From N074bin45 sp039587475 (GTDB lineage Bacteria; Gemmatimonadota; Gemmatimonadetes; Gemmatimonadales; GWC2-71-9): a stretch of 64,000 nt of DNA. The notes below the pieces were generated by a model. It saw nothing but the letters and a program-made list of their open reading frames with translations, was not told the DNA's origin and searched no databases. The DNA lies in NCBI GenBank assembly GCA_039587475.1, contig JBDHIK010000300.1:39450-103449 (forward strand). The letters are read 5' to 3'. The position numbers and the translations under genes are program-made. Positions 26,622-35,591 of this stretch are shown piece by piece (positions within the stretch are counted from its first letter, which is position 1; each line of letters begins with the position of its first letter).

Positions 26622-28148
26622 GTGACGGAGTCCACTGCCTCTACCGTCGCCCAATGGGCCAAGGCCATCGACCACACGCGGTGTATCGGGTGTCACGCAT
26701 GCAGCACCGCCTGCAAGTCCGAGAACGACGTCCCGCTCTCCGTGAACCGTACCTATGTGAAGTACGTCGATGTCGGCGCCTTTCCCCAGGCGCGGCGGGC
26801 CTTCCAGGTCACTCGCTGCAATCAATGCGCCGACCCTCCCTGTGTGGCGGCCTGTCCCACCGCGGCGATGTATCAGCGGGACGACGGGATCGTCGATTTT
26901 GACAAGGCGGCCTGTATTGGATGCAAGGCCTGCATCGCCGCGTGCCCCTACGACGCCATCTTCATCAATCCGGACGACCATTCCGCCGAGAAGTGCAACT
27001 TCTGCGCTCATCGCATCGACATGGGATTGGAACCGGCTTGTGTCGTGGTGTGCCCGACCCAGGCCATCGTGGTCGGCGATCTCCAGGATCCCACGGCACG
27101 GGTTACCCAGTTGGCCCAACGTGAAGCCGTCGCCGTCCGCAGGCCTGAAAAGGAGACCCGGCCCAAGCTGTTCTACCTCGGCGCCCATCACGCCACGCTC
27201 GACCCCATCGCGGCCACCCGTCCGGACGGCGGTCTCTTCATGTGGAGTGAGCAGGCCACCGGACCGCATTCGGTCGTGTCCGGCCACCCGGGGGCGACGA
27301 CCAGTTCCGCTGCTGCGATCTTGTCTTACGACGTGCCGCACAAGGCGCCGTGGGACTGGCGTGTCAGTCTGTACACCTGGACCAAGGGCATCGCCGCGGG
27401 AGCCTACCTGGTCCCACTGCTGCTCGTGGTGCTCGGCGTGCTGGATCCTGCCAGTGCCTTGTGGCACTATGGCGCGCCGGTCATGGGCGGCGCCTTCCTG
27501 GGGTTGACCGGCCTGCTCCTCATCTGGGATCTGGAACACCCCGGCCGCTTCTGGTACATCTTCGCCCGCCCCCAGCTACGGAGTTGGCTCGTTCGTGGCG
27601 GATTCATCATCGGGGGCTACTCGGTTGTGCTTGCCGGGCACTTTGCCGCGGTCCTGGCAGGTGTCGATGGTGCGCTCATGTGGCTGGCCTTCGCAGGCGT
27701 GCCACTGGCAGCTCTCACCGCGATCTATACGGCCTACCTGTTTGCCCAGGCCAAGGGACGGGACTTGTGGCAGAACCCGCTCCTGCCCCCTCAGTTGCTG
27801 GTGCAGACCATCCTGGTCGGGGCCGCGGCGTTCTTGCCCCTGGCGGCTGTATGGGAACCATCCGTCGCGCCGGTGTTGCTCCGTCTCGTGGCCGGTGGCG
27901 CCAGTCTGTATCTCCTGCTGGTCCTGGGCGAGATGACGTTGGCTCACCCGACCGCGCATGCCAAGCTGGCCGCCTGGGAGATGACCTCCGGGCGTTACCG
28001 TCACTATTTCTGGGCCGGGATGGTGCTGCTTGCGGCGGCCGTCACCGCCCCCTGGCTCGGGATCACCGCCGCGCCACTGGCTCTGGCCGGGGTCCTGGCG
28101 CACGAGCACGCCTACGTGCAGGCGGGGCAAGCCGTCCCGCTGGCATGA
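26622..28148 (+). CDS. Four-cluster ferredoxin fused to NrfD-like membrane subunit
   Basis: About 508 residues from the GTG at 26622; earlier in-frame GTGs at 26601 and 26610 overlap the GAGGAGGG ribosome site. Residues of about 20-175 hold 16 cysteines in four groups ('CIGCHACSTAC', 'CNQCADPPCVAAC', 'CIGCKACIAAC', 'CNFC..CVVVC'), as in DmsB/PsrB electron-transfer subunits. From residue ~245 on there are about eight membrane helices with the NrfD motif 'WDLEHPGRFWYIFARPQLRSWLVRG'. Normally these are two proteins. It should pass electrons between the quinone pool and the molybdoenzyme encoded next. No Tat or Sec signal precedes the ferredoxin part. Confidence 0.92.
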   Translation: MTESTASTVAQWAKAIDHTRCIGCHACSTACKSENDVPLSVNRTYVKYVDVGAFPQARRAFQVTRCNQCADPPCVAACPTAAMYQRDDGIVDFDKAACIGCKACIAACPYDAIFINPDDHSAEKCNFCAHRIDMGLEPACVVVCPTQAIVVGDLQDPTARVTQLAQREAVAVRRPEKETRPKLFYLGAHHATLDPIAATRPDGGLFMWSEQATGPHSVVSGHPGATTSSAAAILSYDVPHKAPWDWRVSLYTWTKGIAAGAYLVPLLLVVLGVLDPASALWHYGAPVMGGAFLGLTGLLLIWDLEHPGRFWYIFARPQLRSWLVRGGFIIGGYSVVLAGHFAAVLAGVDGALMWLAFAGVPLAALTAIYTAYLFAQAKGRDLWQNPLLPPQLLVQTILVGAAAFLPLAAVWEPSVAPVLLRLVAGGASLYLLLVLGEMTLAHPTAHAKLAAWEMTSGRYRHYFWAGMVLLAAAVTAPWLGITAAPLALAGVLAHEHAYVQAGQAVPLA

Positions 28149-28158
28149 GGAAACGACC

Positions 28159-31080
28159 ATGACGTCGAACGAACTGAACGAGCGGGTCACCGCTGCCCGG
28201 GACCAGGTAGAACGACGAGGGGAGACGTTCTACCCGGGTCCCAGCCGGATCCACCTCGCCGCGTTCCCGCCAAAGGAGCGCTGGGATGATTGGGTCGAGC
28301 TGGACTCGAAGGCATGGCCCGAGGCCAGCGAGCGGCGTTATACCCTGATCCCCACGACCTGCTTCAACTGCGAGTCCGCGTGCGGCCTGCTGGCGTACGT
28401 AGACCGCGACACGCTCGGGGTTCGGAAGTTCGAGGGGAATCCGGAGCATCCCGGGTCCCGGGGGCGCAATTGTGCCAAGGGACCGGCGACCCTGAACCAG
28501 ATTACCGATCCCGACCGTATCCTGGCGCCGCTCAAGCGCGCCGGGGCTCGCGGGGAAGGCCGGTGGGTCGAAGTGGGATGGGATGAAGCCCTGGACGACA
28601 TCGCGGGCCGCATCCGGAAGGCCATCCAGGAGAAGCGTCACAACGAGATCATGTATCACGTGGGGCGCCCTGGCGAGGACGGCTACACCGAACGCATCAT
28701 GGCGGCCTGGGGTGTGGACGGGCACAACTCGCACACCAACGTGTGTTCCTCCAACGCAAGAGCCGGCTACCAGTACTGGAGTGGTATCGACCGTCCCAGT
28801 CCGGATTTCGCCAACGCCCGGGTGATCCTGTTGGTGTCGGCGCACCTCGAGACCGGCCACTACTTCAACCCCCATGCCCAGCGCATCATGGAGGGGAAAC
28901 AGGACGGCGCCAAACTGGTGGTGTTCGATACCCGGCTGTCCAACACCGCCACCCACGCCGACCACTGGGTATCGCCCCATCCCGGGTCGGAGGCCGCGGT
29001 CTTTCTTGCCATCGCCAACGACCTGATTCAGCACGACCGCTACGACCGGGATTTCGTCCGTCGCTGGTGGAACTGGTCCGAGTACCTCGAGGCGGAATAC
29101 CCGGACCGGGCGGCGACGTTCGAGACGTTCGAGGAGGTTCTCAAGGAACTCTACGCCGATTACACCTTCGCGTTCGCGGCGCAGGAGTCCGGCGTGGACG
29201 AAGAGACGCTGAGAGACATCTCCCGACTGGTCGCGTCCGCGGGGACCCGGCTGGCCACGCATAACTGGCGCAGTGCCGCGGCCGGCAACGAAGGTGGATG
29301 GCAGGTCAGCCGCACGCTCTTTCTGCTGAATGCGTTGCTGGGAGCCATCGCCACCGAGGGCGGCACCACTCCCAACGCCTGGAACAAGTTCGTTCCCAAG
29401 CCCATTCACCTGCCGCCACACCCCAATGTCTGGAATCCGTTGACTTGGCCGGGAGAGTATCCACTGGCCATGAACGAGTTGTCCTTCCTGCTGCCGCATT
29501 TTCTGAAGGAGGGTCGCGGCCGACTGGATGTCTATTTCACACGCGTCTACAACCCGGTCTGGACCAATCCGGATGGGTTTTCGTGGATCGAGGTTCTGTC
29601 GGACGAGTCCCTCATCGGGATGCACGTCGCACTGACGCCCACCTGGAACGAGTCGGCCTACTTCGCCGACTACGTCCTTCCCATGGGGCACAGTTCCGAG
29701 CGGCACGACCTGACCTCCTACGAGACGGCCAACGGCCAGTGGATCGGCTTTCGCCAGCCGGTCCTGCGTGCCATGCGTGAGCGGCTCGGACAGCCCGTGT
29801 CGGATACCCGCGAAACCAACCCGGGCCAGGTCTGGGAGGAAAACGAGTTCTGGATCGACCTCACCTGGCGCATCGACCCCGACGGGTCATTGGGAATCCG
29901 CCAGTATGTGGAATCGAGATCCGCACCCGGAACGAAACTCGGCGTCGACGAATACTATGGCTATGCCTTCGAGCACTCGGTCCCGGGGCTGCCGGAGCGA
30001 GCCCAGGCCGAAGGCCTGACACCCCTCGAGTACATGCGGCGCTACGGTGCGTTCAGTGTCACGGCCAACGTGGATCCACCATACGAACGCGCGGTCCCCA
30101 CCGAGGAACTGGAGGACCCCGCAGAGTCAGCCCATGGGAGGGTCTTCACCCGGGCTCACAAGCCGCCCAATCCCAACATTGCCCCGCAGGCCGCGCCAGA
30201 GGGAGATGCCGAGGGCCGGCGCCCGGTCGGCGTCAATGTGGACGGGACGGTCCTGCGCGGCTTCCCCACTCCCAGCGGACGGCTGGAGTTCTACTCTACC
30301 ACGCTCGCCCAATGGGGCTGGCCCGAGTTTGCGCTTCCGACGTACATCAAGAGCCATGTCCACCCCGACCGGTTGGCCGACGACCAGGTCGTCCTGATTT
30401 CGACGTTCCGCCTGCCGGTGCACATCCACACCCGGAGTGCCAACGCCAAGTGGCTCACGGAAATCGCCCACACCAATCCCCTGTGGCTGCACCCGGACGA
30501 CGCGGGACCGCTCGGTGTCGGGACGGGCGATCTGATGCGTGTCGAGACGGAGATCGGCCATTTCGTCGTCAAGGCCTGGGTGACGGACGGCATCCGCCCC
30601 GGGGTGGTGGCCTGCAGCCATCACATGGGCCGCTGGAAACTCTCGGCGGAAGCCCATGGGACCATCACCGCCACGGCCGACCTGAATCATCAGGGGCACG
30701 ATTGGCGCCTGCGCCGCTCCAGCGGATCCACCAGGCCCGGCGCCGGAAGCGCAGAGGCCGCCCGGATCTGGTGGACCGACGTCGGTGTCCATCAAAACCT
30801 GACGTTCCCCGTGCATCCCGACCCGGTGACCGGACAACACTGTTGGCACCAGGCGGTGCGTGTTCGCAGGGCCCTTCCCAGCGATTGCCACGGCGACGTC
30901 TCGGTCGATAGCGCCAAGGCCGGGGCCGTTTACCGTGCCTGGCTGCAGAGGACCCGGTCGGCGCAAGAGCACTCTCCGGACGGGACCCGGAGACCGTTCT
31001 GGCTCATCCGCCCGCTCAAGCCTCCCAAGGAGGTGTTCCGGCTACCGGGGACCCCGGCTACCCGGGCAGGCTCGGAATAG
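28159..31080 (+). CDS. Molybdopterin oxidoreductase catalytic subunit (DMSO reductase family)
   Basis: 973 residues from MTSNELNER; AGGAAACGACC precedes the ATG. A [4Fe-4S] site is seen as 'CFNCESACG' plus a distant 'RNCAKGP'. The probable molybdenum ligand is the cysteine in 'HTNVCSSNARAGY'. The middle has the bis-MGD domains ('VFDTRLSNTATHADHWVSPHPGSEAAVFLAIANDLI'), and the C-terminal domain carries 'RVETEIGHFVVKAWVTDGIRPGVVACSHHMGRW'. It resembles the PsrA/ArrA-type branch; polysulfide, thiosulfate, arsenic or another oxyanion cannot be told apart. No Tat twin-arginine leader is present, which is unusual for that branch. TorD follows three bases later. Confidence 0.93.
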   Translation: MTSNELNERVTAARDQVERRGETFYPGPSRIHLAAFPPKERWDDWVELDSKAWPEASERRYTLIPTTCFNCESACGLLAYVDRDTLGVRKFEGNPEHPGSRGRNCAKGPATLNQITDPDRILAPLKRAGARGEGRWVEVGWDEALDDIAGRIRKAIQEKRHNEIMYHVGRPGEDGYTERIMAAWGVDGHNSHTNVCSSNARAGYQYWSGIDRPSPDFANARVILLVSAHLETGHYFNPHAQRIMEGKQDGAKLVVFDTRLSNTATHADHWVSPHPGSEAAVFLAIANDLIQHDRYDRDFVRRWWNWSEYLEAEYPDRAATFETFEEVLKELYADYTFAFAAQESGVDEETLRDISRLVASAGTRLATHNWRSAAAGNEGGWQVSRTLFLLNALLGAIATEGGTTPNAWNKFVPKPIHLPPHPNVWNPLTWPGEYPLAMNELSFLLPHFLKEGRGRLDVYFTRVYNPVWTNPDGFSWIEVLSDESLIGMHVALTPTWNESAYFADYVLPMGHSSERHDLTSYETANGQWIGFRQPVLRAMRERLGQPVSDTRETNPGQVWEENEFWIDLTWRIDPDGSLGIRQYVESRSAPGTKLGVDEYYGYAFEHSVPGLPERAQAEGLTPLEYMRRYGAFSVTANVDPPYERAVPTEELEDPAESAHGRVFTRAHKPPNPNIAPQAAPEGDAEGRRPVGVNVDGTVLRGFPTPSGRLEFYSTTLAQWGWPEFALPTYIKSHVHPDRLADDQVVLISTFRLPVHIHTRSANAKWLTEIAHTNPLWLHPDDAGPLGVGTGDLMRVETEIGHFVVKAWVTDGIRPGVVACSHHMGRWKLSAEAHGTITATADLNHQGHDWRLRRSSGSTRPGAGSAEAARIWWTDVGVHQNLTFPVHPDPVTGQHCWHQAVRVRRALPSDCHGDVSVDSAKAGAVYRAWLQRTRSAQEHSPDGTRRPFWLIRPLKPPKEVFRLPGTPATRAGSE

Positions 31081-31083
31081 TCG

Positions 31084-31941
31084 ATGGAGTTGTTCAGGGC
31101 CCTGGGCGCCCTGGCCGAGCGGCCTGATGCCGCGACGACCAGGCTGGCGGAAATCCTCGGCCTCGATCGGGCGCCGACGGCGGAGGAACACACGGCCCTG
31201 TTCCACCTGGAACTGTCCCCGTATGCCTCGGTCTATCTCAATCCCGAAGGCATGCTTGGTGGGGAAGCGCGCGACCGCGTGGCCGGCTTCTGGCGCGCGG
31301 TGGGCCAGGATCCGCCGGGGGAGACGGATCATGTCGCGGTCCTCATGGCCACCTATGCCAGCCTGGCGGACCTGGAGCAGGCAGAGCAGCAGGAGCGCCA
31401 ACAGGCCGCCTTCAGCCGCATGCGATCCGCGTTTCTGTGGGAACACCTCCTCAGTTGGCTTCCGCCGTTTCTCGATGCCGTTCAGGCCGTCGGCCCCGCA
31501 CCGTACCGCCAATGGGGCCGGCTGGTGGATGAGGCCCTCGAGACCGAGGCCCGTCGCACCACGCCTCCGGATAGTCTCTCCATGCACCTGAAACAGCACC
31601 TGCCTCTCGCCTCGTCTGATGAGGATACCGACGCGTTGCTGGCCGGTCTTCTGGCTCCGGTTCGGAGCGGTCTCGTGCTGACGGGCTCGGATCTGGTTCG
31701 GGCCGCGCGGGACACCGGGCTGGCTCGCCGGGCCGGCGAGCGCCGGTTCGTCCTGCGAGCCTTCCTGGAGCAGGATCCGTCGCGTGTCTGGCCCTGGTTG
31801 GCGGAGGAGGCGAACCGGTGGGCCATCCGGCACGAGGCTCGGCGGCCCTGGTTGGCCTCGATCGCAGCGGAGTGGGCCGCCCGCGCCCGCGCCACCGCCC
31901 GGTTGTTGAGCAGCCTCAGCCCATCTGGCGCCGGCCGCTGA
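31084..31941 (+). CDS. TorD/DmsD-like molybdoenzyme chaperone
   Basis: 285 residues, all helical. The TorD signature appears as 'HTALFHLELSPYASVYLNPEGMLGGEARDRVAGFWRAVG' and 'FLWEHLLSWLPPFLDAVQAVGPAPYRQWGRLVDEAL'. TorD-type proteins bind the apo-catalytic subunit during cofactor insertion and, when a Tat leader exists, delay export. The start lies three bases after the molybdoenzyme stop, so they are co-transcribed. The C-terminal third (after about residue 200) is an extension with Arg-rich helices beyond the normal family length of about 200 residues. Confidence 0.88.
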   Translation: MELFRALGALAERPDAATTRLAEILGLDRAPTAEEHTALFHLELSPYASVYLNPEGMLGGEARDRVAGFWRAVGQDPPGETDHVAVLMATYASLADLEQAEQQERQQAAFSRMRSAFLWEHLLSWLPPFLDAVQAVGPAPYRQWGRLVDEALETEARRTTPPDSLSMHLKQHLPLASSDEDTDALLAGLLAPVRSGLVLTGSDLVRAARDTGLARRAGERRFVLRAFLEQDPSRVWPWLAEEANRWAIRHEARRPWLASIAAEWAARARATARLLSSLSPSGAGR

Positions 31942-31966
31942 TTTCTCCAGATTGGGAGGTAGAGAC

Positions 31967-32146
31967 GTGGCCTTGCAGATGAAGTCGCAGTGTGAGCAGT
32001 GCGGAACGGCCCTGGGCCTCCACGAAGCGGCAGCCATGTGCAGCTACGAATGCACGTTCTGCCCTGTGTGTGCCAAGGACATGTCGTTCGTCTGTCCCAA
32101 TTGTGGGGGGGAATTGGTTGCGAGGCCCCGGCGTACCAGTCCCTGA
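31967..32146 (+). CDS. DUF1272 small zinc-binding-type protein
   Basis: 59 residues from the GTG at 31967, with GGGAGGT about seven bases upstream. The family pattern is complete: 'CEQCGTALG', 'AMCSYECTFCPVCAKDMSFVCPNCGGELVARPRR'. Seven cysteines form two probable zinc or metal knuckles. The role is not established. It lies 25 bases after the TorD-like gene, so it may be the last gene of the molybdoenzyme operon. Confidence 0.9.
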   Translation: MALQMKSQCEQCGTALGLHEAAAMCSYECTFCPVCAKDMSFVCPNCGGELVARPRRTSP

Positions 32147-32194
32147 CTGACGTTCCCACCTGTTTCATCGTGGATCGCGAGTGAGGTGTGCCGC

Positions 32195-33034
32195 ATGCGG
32201 GTTGTTTGTTCTGCGCTCACGCTATTGATGACCATCGGCGGCACGCTCGAGGCGCAGATTCCGTTCGATCCCTGTGTGGACAGGGAGGCGCAACCCATCC
32301 GGGGGGTGGTCGACAATACCCTCCCGTATGCCGGCGCGGCCACGGTCGCTCTCGATGGCGAGCCCGTCATCGTGTACAACAAGTCCAGCCTCAGCAGATC
32401 GTCACCGCAGGTGCGCCGGTTCATCTATCTCCACGAGTGCGGCCATCACGCGCTTCGCCACGTGTGGAAGGACGCCTCACGTCTCCGCGAGATGGAGGCC
32501 GACTGTTGGGCCATCCAGCACATGGTCGAGCAGGGGCTCGTCGAGGAGCGCAAGGTCGATGAGTTGCAGGCCGAGATCGGCGTCGCGCGTGGCATCGGAA
32601 GCCTCAAAGGCTGTATCGACGTCAAGACCGATGAGGAGTTATGGCGCCGCCGTCTGGACCTGCTTTCTCTGGCAGGCACCCATGCGTTCGATGCCATCCG
32701 GGGTGATCCCATCATCGAGGACCCCGAGCCCGGCTATTTCGAATCGACGCTCGATCTGCCTGGCATTTTCAATTGCGAGTTGACTCCCAAGGACACCTTC
32801 ACGTGTGTCATCTTCGACGGCCGAGACGAAGGTTCGGCCATCGGCCACTTCGGCACCGTGCGTTCCGTCATCGAGACCTGGTTGACGGACGACTGGCTCA
32901 CGTTCGAGCGGACGCGGGCCCGGCCGACCGAGTTGCGGCGTTTCGTGGCCCAGGCCATCGAGTCCGGTGCCCTGCTGACGCTGGTGATCACCAGCGAGTA
33001 CGATATCCGCTTCGAGTACCAGCCGGTCCCCTAG
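32195..33034 (+). CDS. Secreted putative zinc metallopeptidase (HECGH motif)
   Basis: 279 residues from MRVVCSALT, chosen because GAGGTG lies just upstream; a GTG three codons earlier is possible. A signal peptide ends at LEAQ. The helix 'RRFIYLHECGHHALRHVW' contains an HExxH zinc motif, and the following 'SRLREMEADCWAIQHMV' supplies the Glu/Asp pair that gluzincins use as third ligand. The C-terminal half ('DLPGIFNCELTPKDTFTCVIFDGRD') is of unknown fold with two cysteines. It probably acts as an extracytoplasmic metalloprotease; the family is not recognised by name. Confidence 0.8.
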   Translation: MRVVCSALTLLMTIGGTLEAQIPFDPCVDREAQPIRGVVDNTLPYAGAATVALDGEPVIVYNKSSLSRSSPQVRRFIYLHECGHHALRHVWKDASRLREMEADCWAIQHMVEQGLVEERKVDELQAEIGVARGIGSLKGCIDVKTDEELWRRRLDLLSLAGTHAFDAIRGDPIIEDPEPGYFESTLDLPGIFNCELTPKDTFTCVIFDGRDEGSAIGHFGTVRSVIETWLTDDWLTFERTRARPTELRRFVAQAIESGALLTLVITSEYDIRFEYQPVP

Positions 33035-33091
33035 CGCGCTCCCAGGGCAAGAAGCACCTTGAGGCCTGGACCAGACTCTCGAGGAGCGAGC

Positions 33092-33778
33092 GTGCCTGAT
33101 GCTTCGATGACCCCCAAGGCTCCCGGTGAAGTGGTCGACCCCCGGCCCCTCGTCATTGGGGTCGCCGGAGGCAGCGGGTCGGGCAAGACGACCGTCGCAC
33201 ACGCCATCACTGCGCCGCTCCAACTCGACGCCGTTCTCATCGACGCCGACGCCTACTACCGGGATCAGAGCCACTTGAGCCTCGAGGAGCGCCGCCGGGT
33301 CAACTTCGATCATCCCGACGCGCTCGACATCCCGTTGTTGGCAGAACACCTGGAGCGACTGGGGGCAGGCCTCTCCATCGAGAAACCCACCTATGACTTT
33401 GCCGCCCATACGCGGACGGCCCGAACCGTCCTGGTGGAGCCTCGTGACGTGGTGCTGGTCGATGGCATTCTGTTGTTTGCGGACAGTCGGCTGCGGCCCC
33501 GTTTCGATATCAAGATCTTCGTCGATGTCGCCGCCGACGTGCGGTTCATCAGACGTTTGCGTCGCGACATGCAGGAGCGGGGACGCCAGTTGGCCGACGT
33601 GGTCGGTCAGTACTTGACGACCGTTCGCCCGATGCACCTGGAGTTCGTCGAGCCTTCCAAGCGGTACGCCGACATCATCCTGCCCGAGGGCGGGAGCAAC
33701 GAGGTTGGTGTGGGGATGATCCGTGACCGCGTGGCGGCGGAGCTTCGACGTCGGAGCCAGGCCCCGGCCACGCCTTAG
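33092..33778 (+). CDS. udk: Uridine kinase
   Basis: 228 residues from the GTG at 33092, which has GAGGAG five bases upstream; the ATG at codon 6 is an alternative. It phosphorylates uridine and cytidine for pyrimidine salvage. The P-loop 'GVAGGSGSGKTTVAHAI', the substrate region 'LIDADAYYRDQSHLSLEERRRVNFDHPDALD', 'KPTYDFAAHTR' and 'LVDGILLFADSRLRPRFDIKIFVD' are all standard. The gene is convergent with the histidine kinase gene and overlaps its stop by four bases. Confidence 0.93.
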   Translation: MPDASMTPKAPGEVVDPRPLVIGVAGGSGSGKTTVAHAITAPLQLDAVLIDADAYYRDQSHLSLEERRRVNFDHPDALDIPLLAEHLERLGAGLSIEKPTYDFAAHTRTARTVLVEPRDVVLVDGILLFADSRLRPRFDIKIFVDVAADVRFIRRLRRDMQERGRQLADVVGQYLTTVRPMHLEFVEPSKRYADIILPEGGSNEVGVGMIRDRVAAELRRRSQAPATP

Positions 33779-35358
33779 GCGTCGACGCCCTGTCGTTCAG
33801 GTCCTTCCGCCGGCAGCAGGAACCAGAAGCAACTGCCCGATCCGAAAATGGACTCGGCGCCAATGGTCCCTCCGTGCATTTCCACGAACTTCTTGGACAG
33901 GGCCAGGCCCAAGCCGGTCCCGCGCTGGCGGCGACTGGCGGAGCTGTCCACCTGGGTGAACTCCGTGAAGAGCCGGGACAGATCGTCATCCTTGATGCCG
34001 ATGCCATCGTCGGCGACCGAGACCCAGATCGCCTCCCGATTGACGAGACGAGGGGAGCTGGTGCCCTGATCGTCGGACTGGCGGGTCGCCGGCACCGGAA
34101 GGGGCACCAGGGTCCGAACCACGGAGAGAGTGATGTGGCCCTCTTCCTGGGTGAACTTGGACGCATTCGACAGGAGATTGAACAGGATCTGGCGCACCCG
34201 GTGGCCATCCGCCACGGCCATGAACGGCTCGTCGTTCATCTGAATCTGGCACTCCTGGGCCTTGCCGGCACGAAGGCTGGCGGTGTCCGCCACCGCCCCC
34301 GTCACGGCCTGGCGCAGGTCGGTCGGCGCCAGGTCCAGCTGGGCGTGCCCTGCTTCGATCTTCGACAGGTCCAGGACGCTGTTGATGAGGGAGAGCAAGT
34401 GCCGTCCATTGCGCAGCACCGACTCGAGGAAGTCGCGCTGCTGATCGTTGAGCGGGCCGGGGTGATCCGTCAGGAGCAAGTCGGAGAACCCGATGATGGC
34501 ATTGAGCGGCGTGCGTAGCTCGTGGGACATGTTGGCCAGGAACTCGCTCTTGAGGCGCGTGGCTCGTTGCAGTTCCACGTTCTTGGCGGTGAGCGCCGCT
34601 TCATTCTGCTTGAGCTCCTGCAGGACGCTGGCGCGGTCGAGTCCCAGGGCGACCAGGTCTCCAAGAGCGTCCAGCAGATTGACGTCCGCCTGCGAGAATG
34701 GTCGGCCATCGATGCGGTTGTAGGCACTGACCGTCCCGATGTTGATCCCGCCGGACCGTAGGGGGACGATGGCGCAGGATTTCAGGCGGATGGGAGAATG
34801 GGCCAGCTGATAGTCACGCAGGTCCGACTCCATGTCGGCCGACAGGACCGGCTCGTCCTCCGTGACCGACCAGCCAACCAGAGAATGGTCGGCCGGGACC
34901 AGCGAGCCGACCACGGAGGCCATCGGGCCGGAGGCGGCCACGACTTTCACGAAGCGCCCTTCCTCGACCACCATCGTGACGACCCCGGTCTCGGCCTGGA
35001 GGAGGTCCATCGCGGCATCGGCCACCTGGCCACACAACTCCAGGAACTCTCGGCCCGAAAGGAGTGAGCCGGCCAGCGAGCGCAGTGTCTCCAGTTCCTG
35101 ATTGCGCAGGTCCGCACTGAACAGGGCCGCCCGCAGACCCTCGCTGCGGGCCCGAGCCAGGGTGCGGCCGCGATGCGTTGCCAGGACGGCCATGGCCGTC
35201 GTGACCACCACCAGGAACCATCCGAGCCAATGCTGACGGGCCAGCAACACGACACCGGACCAGCCGGTGATGAGCGCGAGAATGACGATGGGGACGGGAC
35301 GGTACAACCGGCGCTCGACAAAGCGCTGCCATCGGGTGGACGGCCCTGGCGGGCTCAC
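33775..35358 (-). CDS. GAF-domain sensor histidine kinase
   Basis: 527 residues, GTG start overlapping the upstream stop as GTGA. Two membrane helices lie near residues 20-65, then a GAF domain (about 95-240), then the phospho-acceptor helix 'FLANMSHELRTPLNAIIGFSDLLL'. The ATPase follows with N box 'LFNLLSNASKFTQEEG', 'VSVADDGIGIKDDDLSRLFTEF' and 'RGTGLGLALSKKFVEMHGG'. It autophosphorylates on the histidine and passes phosphate to a response regulator, but none is encoded nearby, so it is an orphan here. It is last in an operon with a BFD-like protein and an SDR. Confidence 0.94.
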   Translation of the reverse strand: MSPPGPSTRWQRFVERRLYRPVPIVILALITGWSGVVLLARQHWLGWFLVVVTTAMAVLATHRGRTLARARSEGLRAALFSADLRNQELETLRSLAGSLLSGREFLELCGQVADAAMDLLQAETGVVTMVVEEGRFVKVVAASGPMASVVGSLVPADHSLVGWSVTEDEPVLSADMESDLRDYQLAHSPIRLKSCAIVPLRSGGINIGTVSAYNRIDGRPFSQADVNLLDALGDLVALGLDRASVLQELKQNEAALTAKNVELQRATRLKSEFLANMSHELRTPLNAIIGFSDLLLTDHPGPLNDQQRDFLESVLRNGRHLLSLINSVLDLSKIEAGHAQLDLAPTDLRQAVTGAVADTASLRAGKAQECQIQMNDEPFMAVADGHRVRQILFNLLSNASKFTQEEGHITLSVVRTLVPLPVPATRQSDDQGTSSPRLVNREAIWVSVADDGIGIKDDDLSRLFTEFTQVDSSASRRQRGTGLGLALSKKFVEMHGGTIGAESIFGSGSCFWFLLPAEGPERQGVDA

Positions 35359-35588
35359 GATCCGGGAGACTCCAGGGACGTCGGCTCAGGCGGAAGCAAT
35401 TCGTGGAACTCCGTCGTCCCGTCGGCCAGCATGACGCGAAGATAGGGCCGGCACAGTCCGCATTGGTCGCCACATCCCGTCTGAGCCATTACATCCTCCA
35501 GGGTCCAGGCCTGGTGACGTGCCAGGTCGCGCAGGTGCGCGAACGGCATCCCTTGACATACGCAATGGGTGATGTGGACGCCGGCCAC
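35355..35588 (-). CDS. BFD-like [2Fe-2S] protein
   Basis: 77 residues. The cysteine spacing 'HCVCQGMPF' and 'GCGDQCGLCRPYLRVML' is that of the BFD (bacterioferritin-associated ferredoxin-like) [2Fe-2S] domain with its helix-turn-helix-like fold. It can donate electrons for iron release from ferritins or act within oxidoreductases. It starts three bases after the SDR stop and overlaps the kinase start, so all three are co-transcribed. No ferritin gene is nearby. Confidence 0.88.
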   Translation of the reverse strand: MAGVHITHCVCQGMPFAHLRDLARHQAWTLEDVMAQTGCGDQCGLCRPYLRVMLADGTTEFHELLPPEPTSLESPGS

Positions 35589-35591
35589 GCG

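Noticed and set aside
28741..28775. Molybdoenzyme as a selenocysteine formate dehydrogenase
   Set aside because: The residue at the probable molybdenum ligand is encoded by a cysteine codon and no in-frame UGA is present.
28063..29706. 547-codon minus-strand frame opposite the molybdoenzyme
   Set aside because: Antisense shadow of a gene with recognisable Fe-S and molybdopterin motifs.
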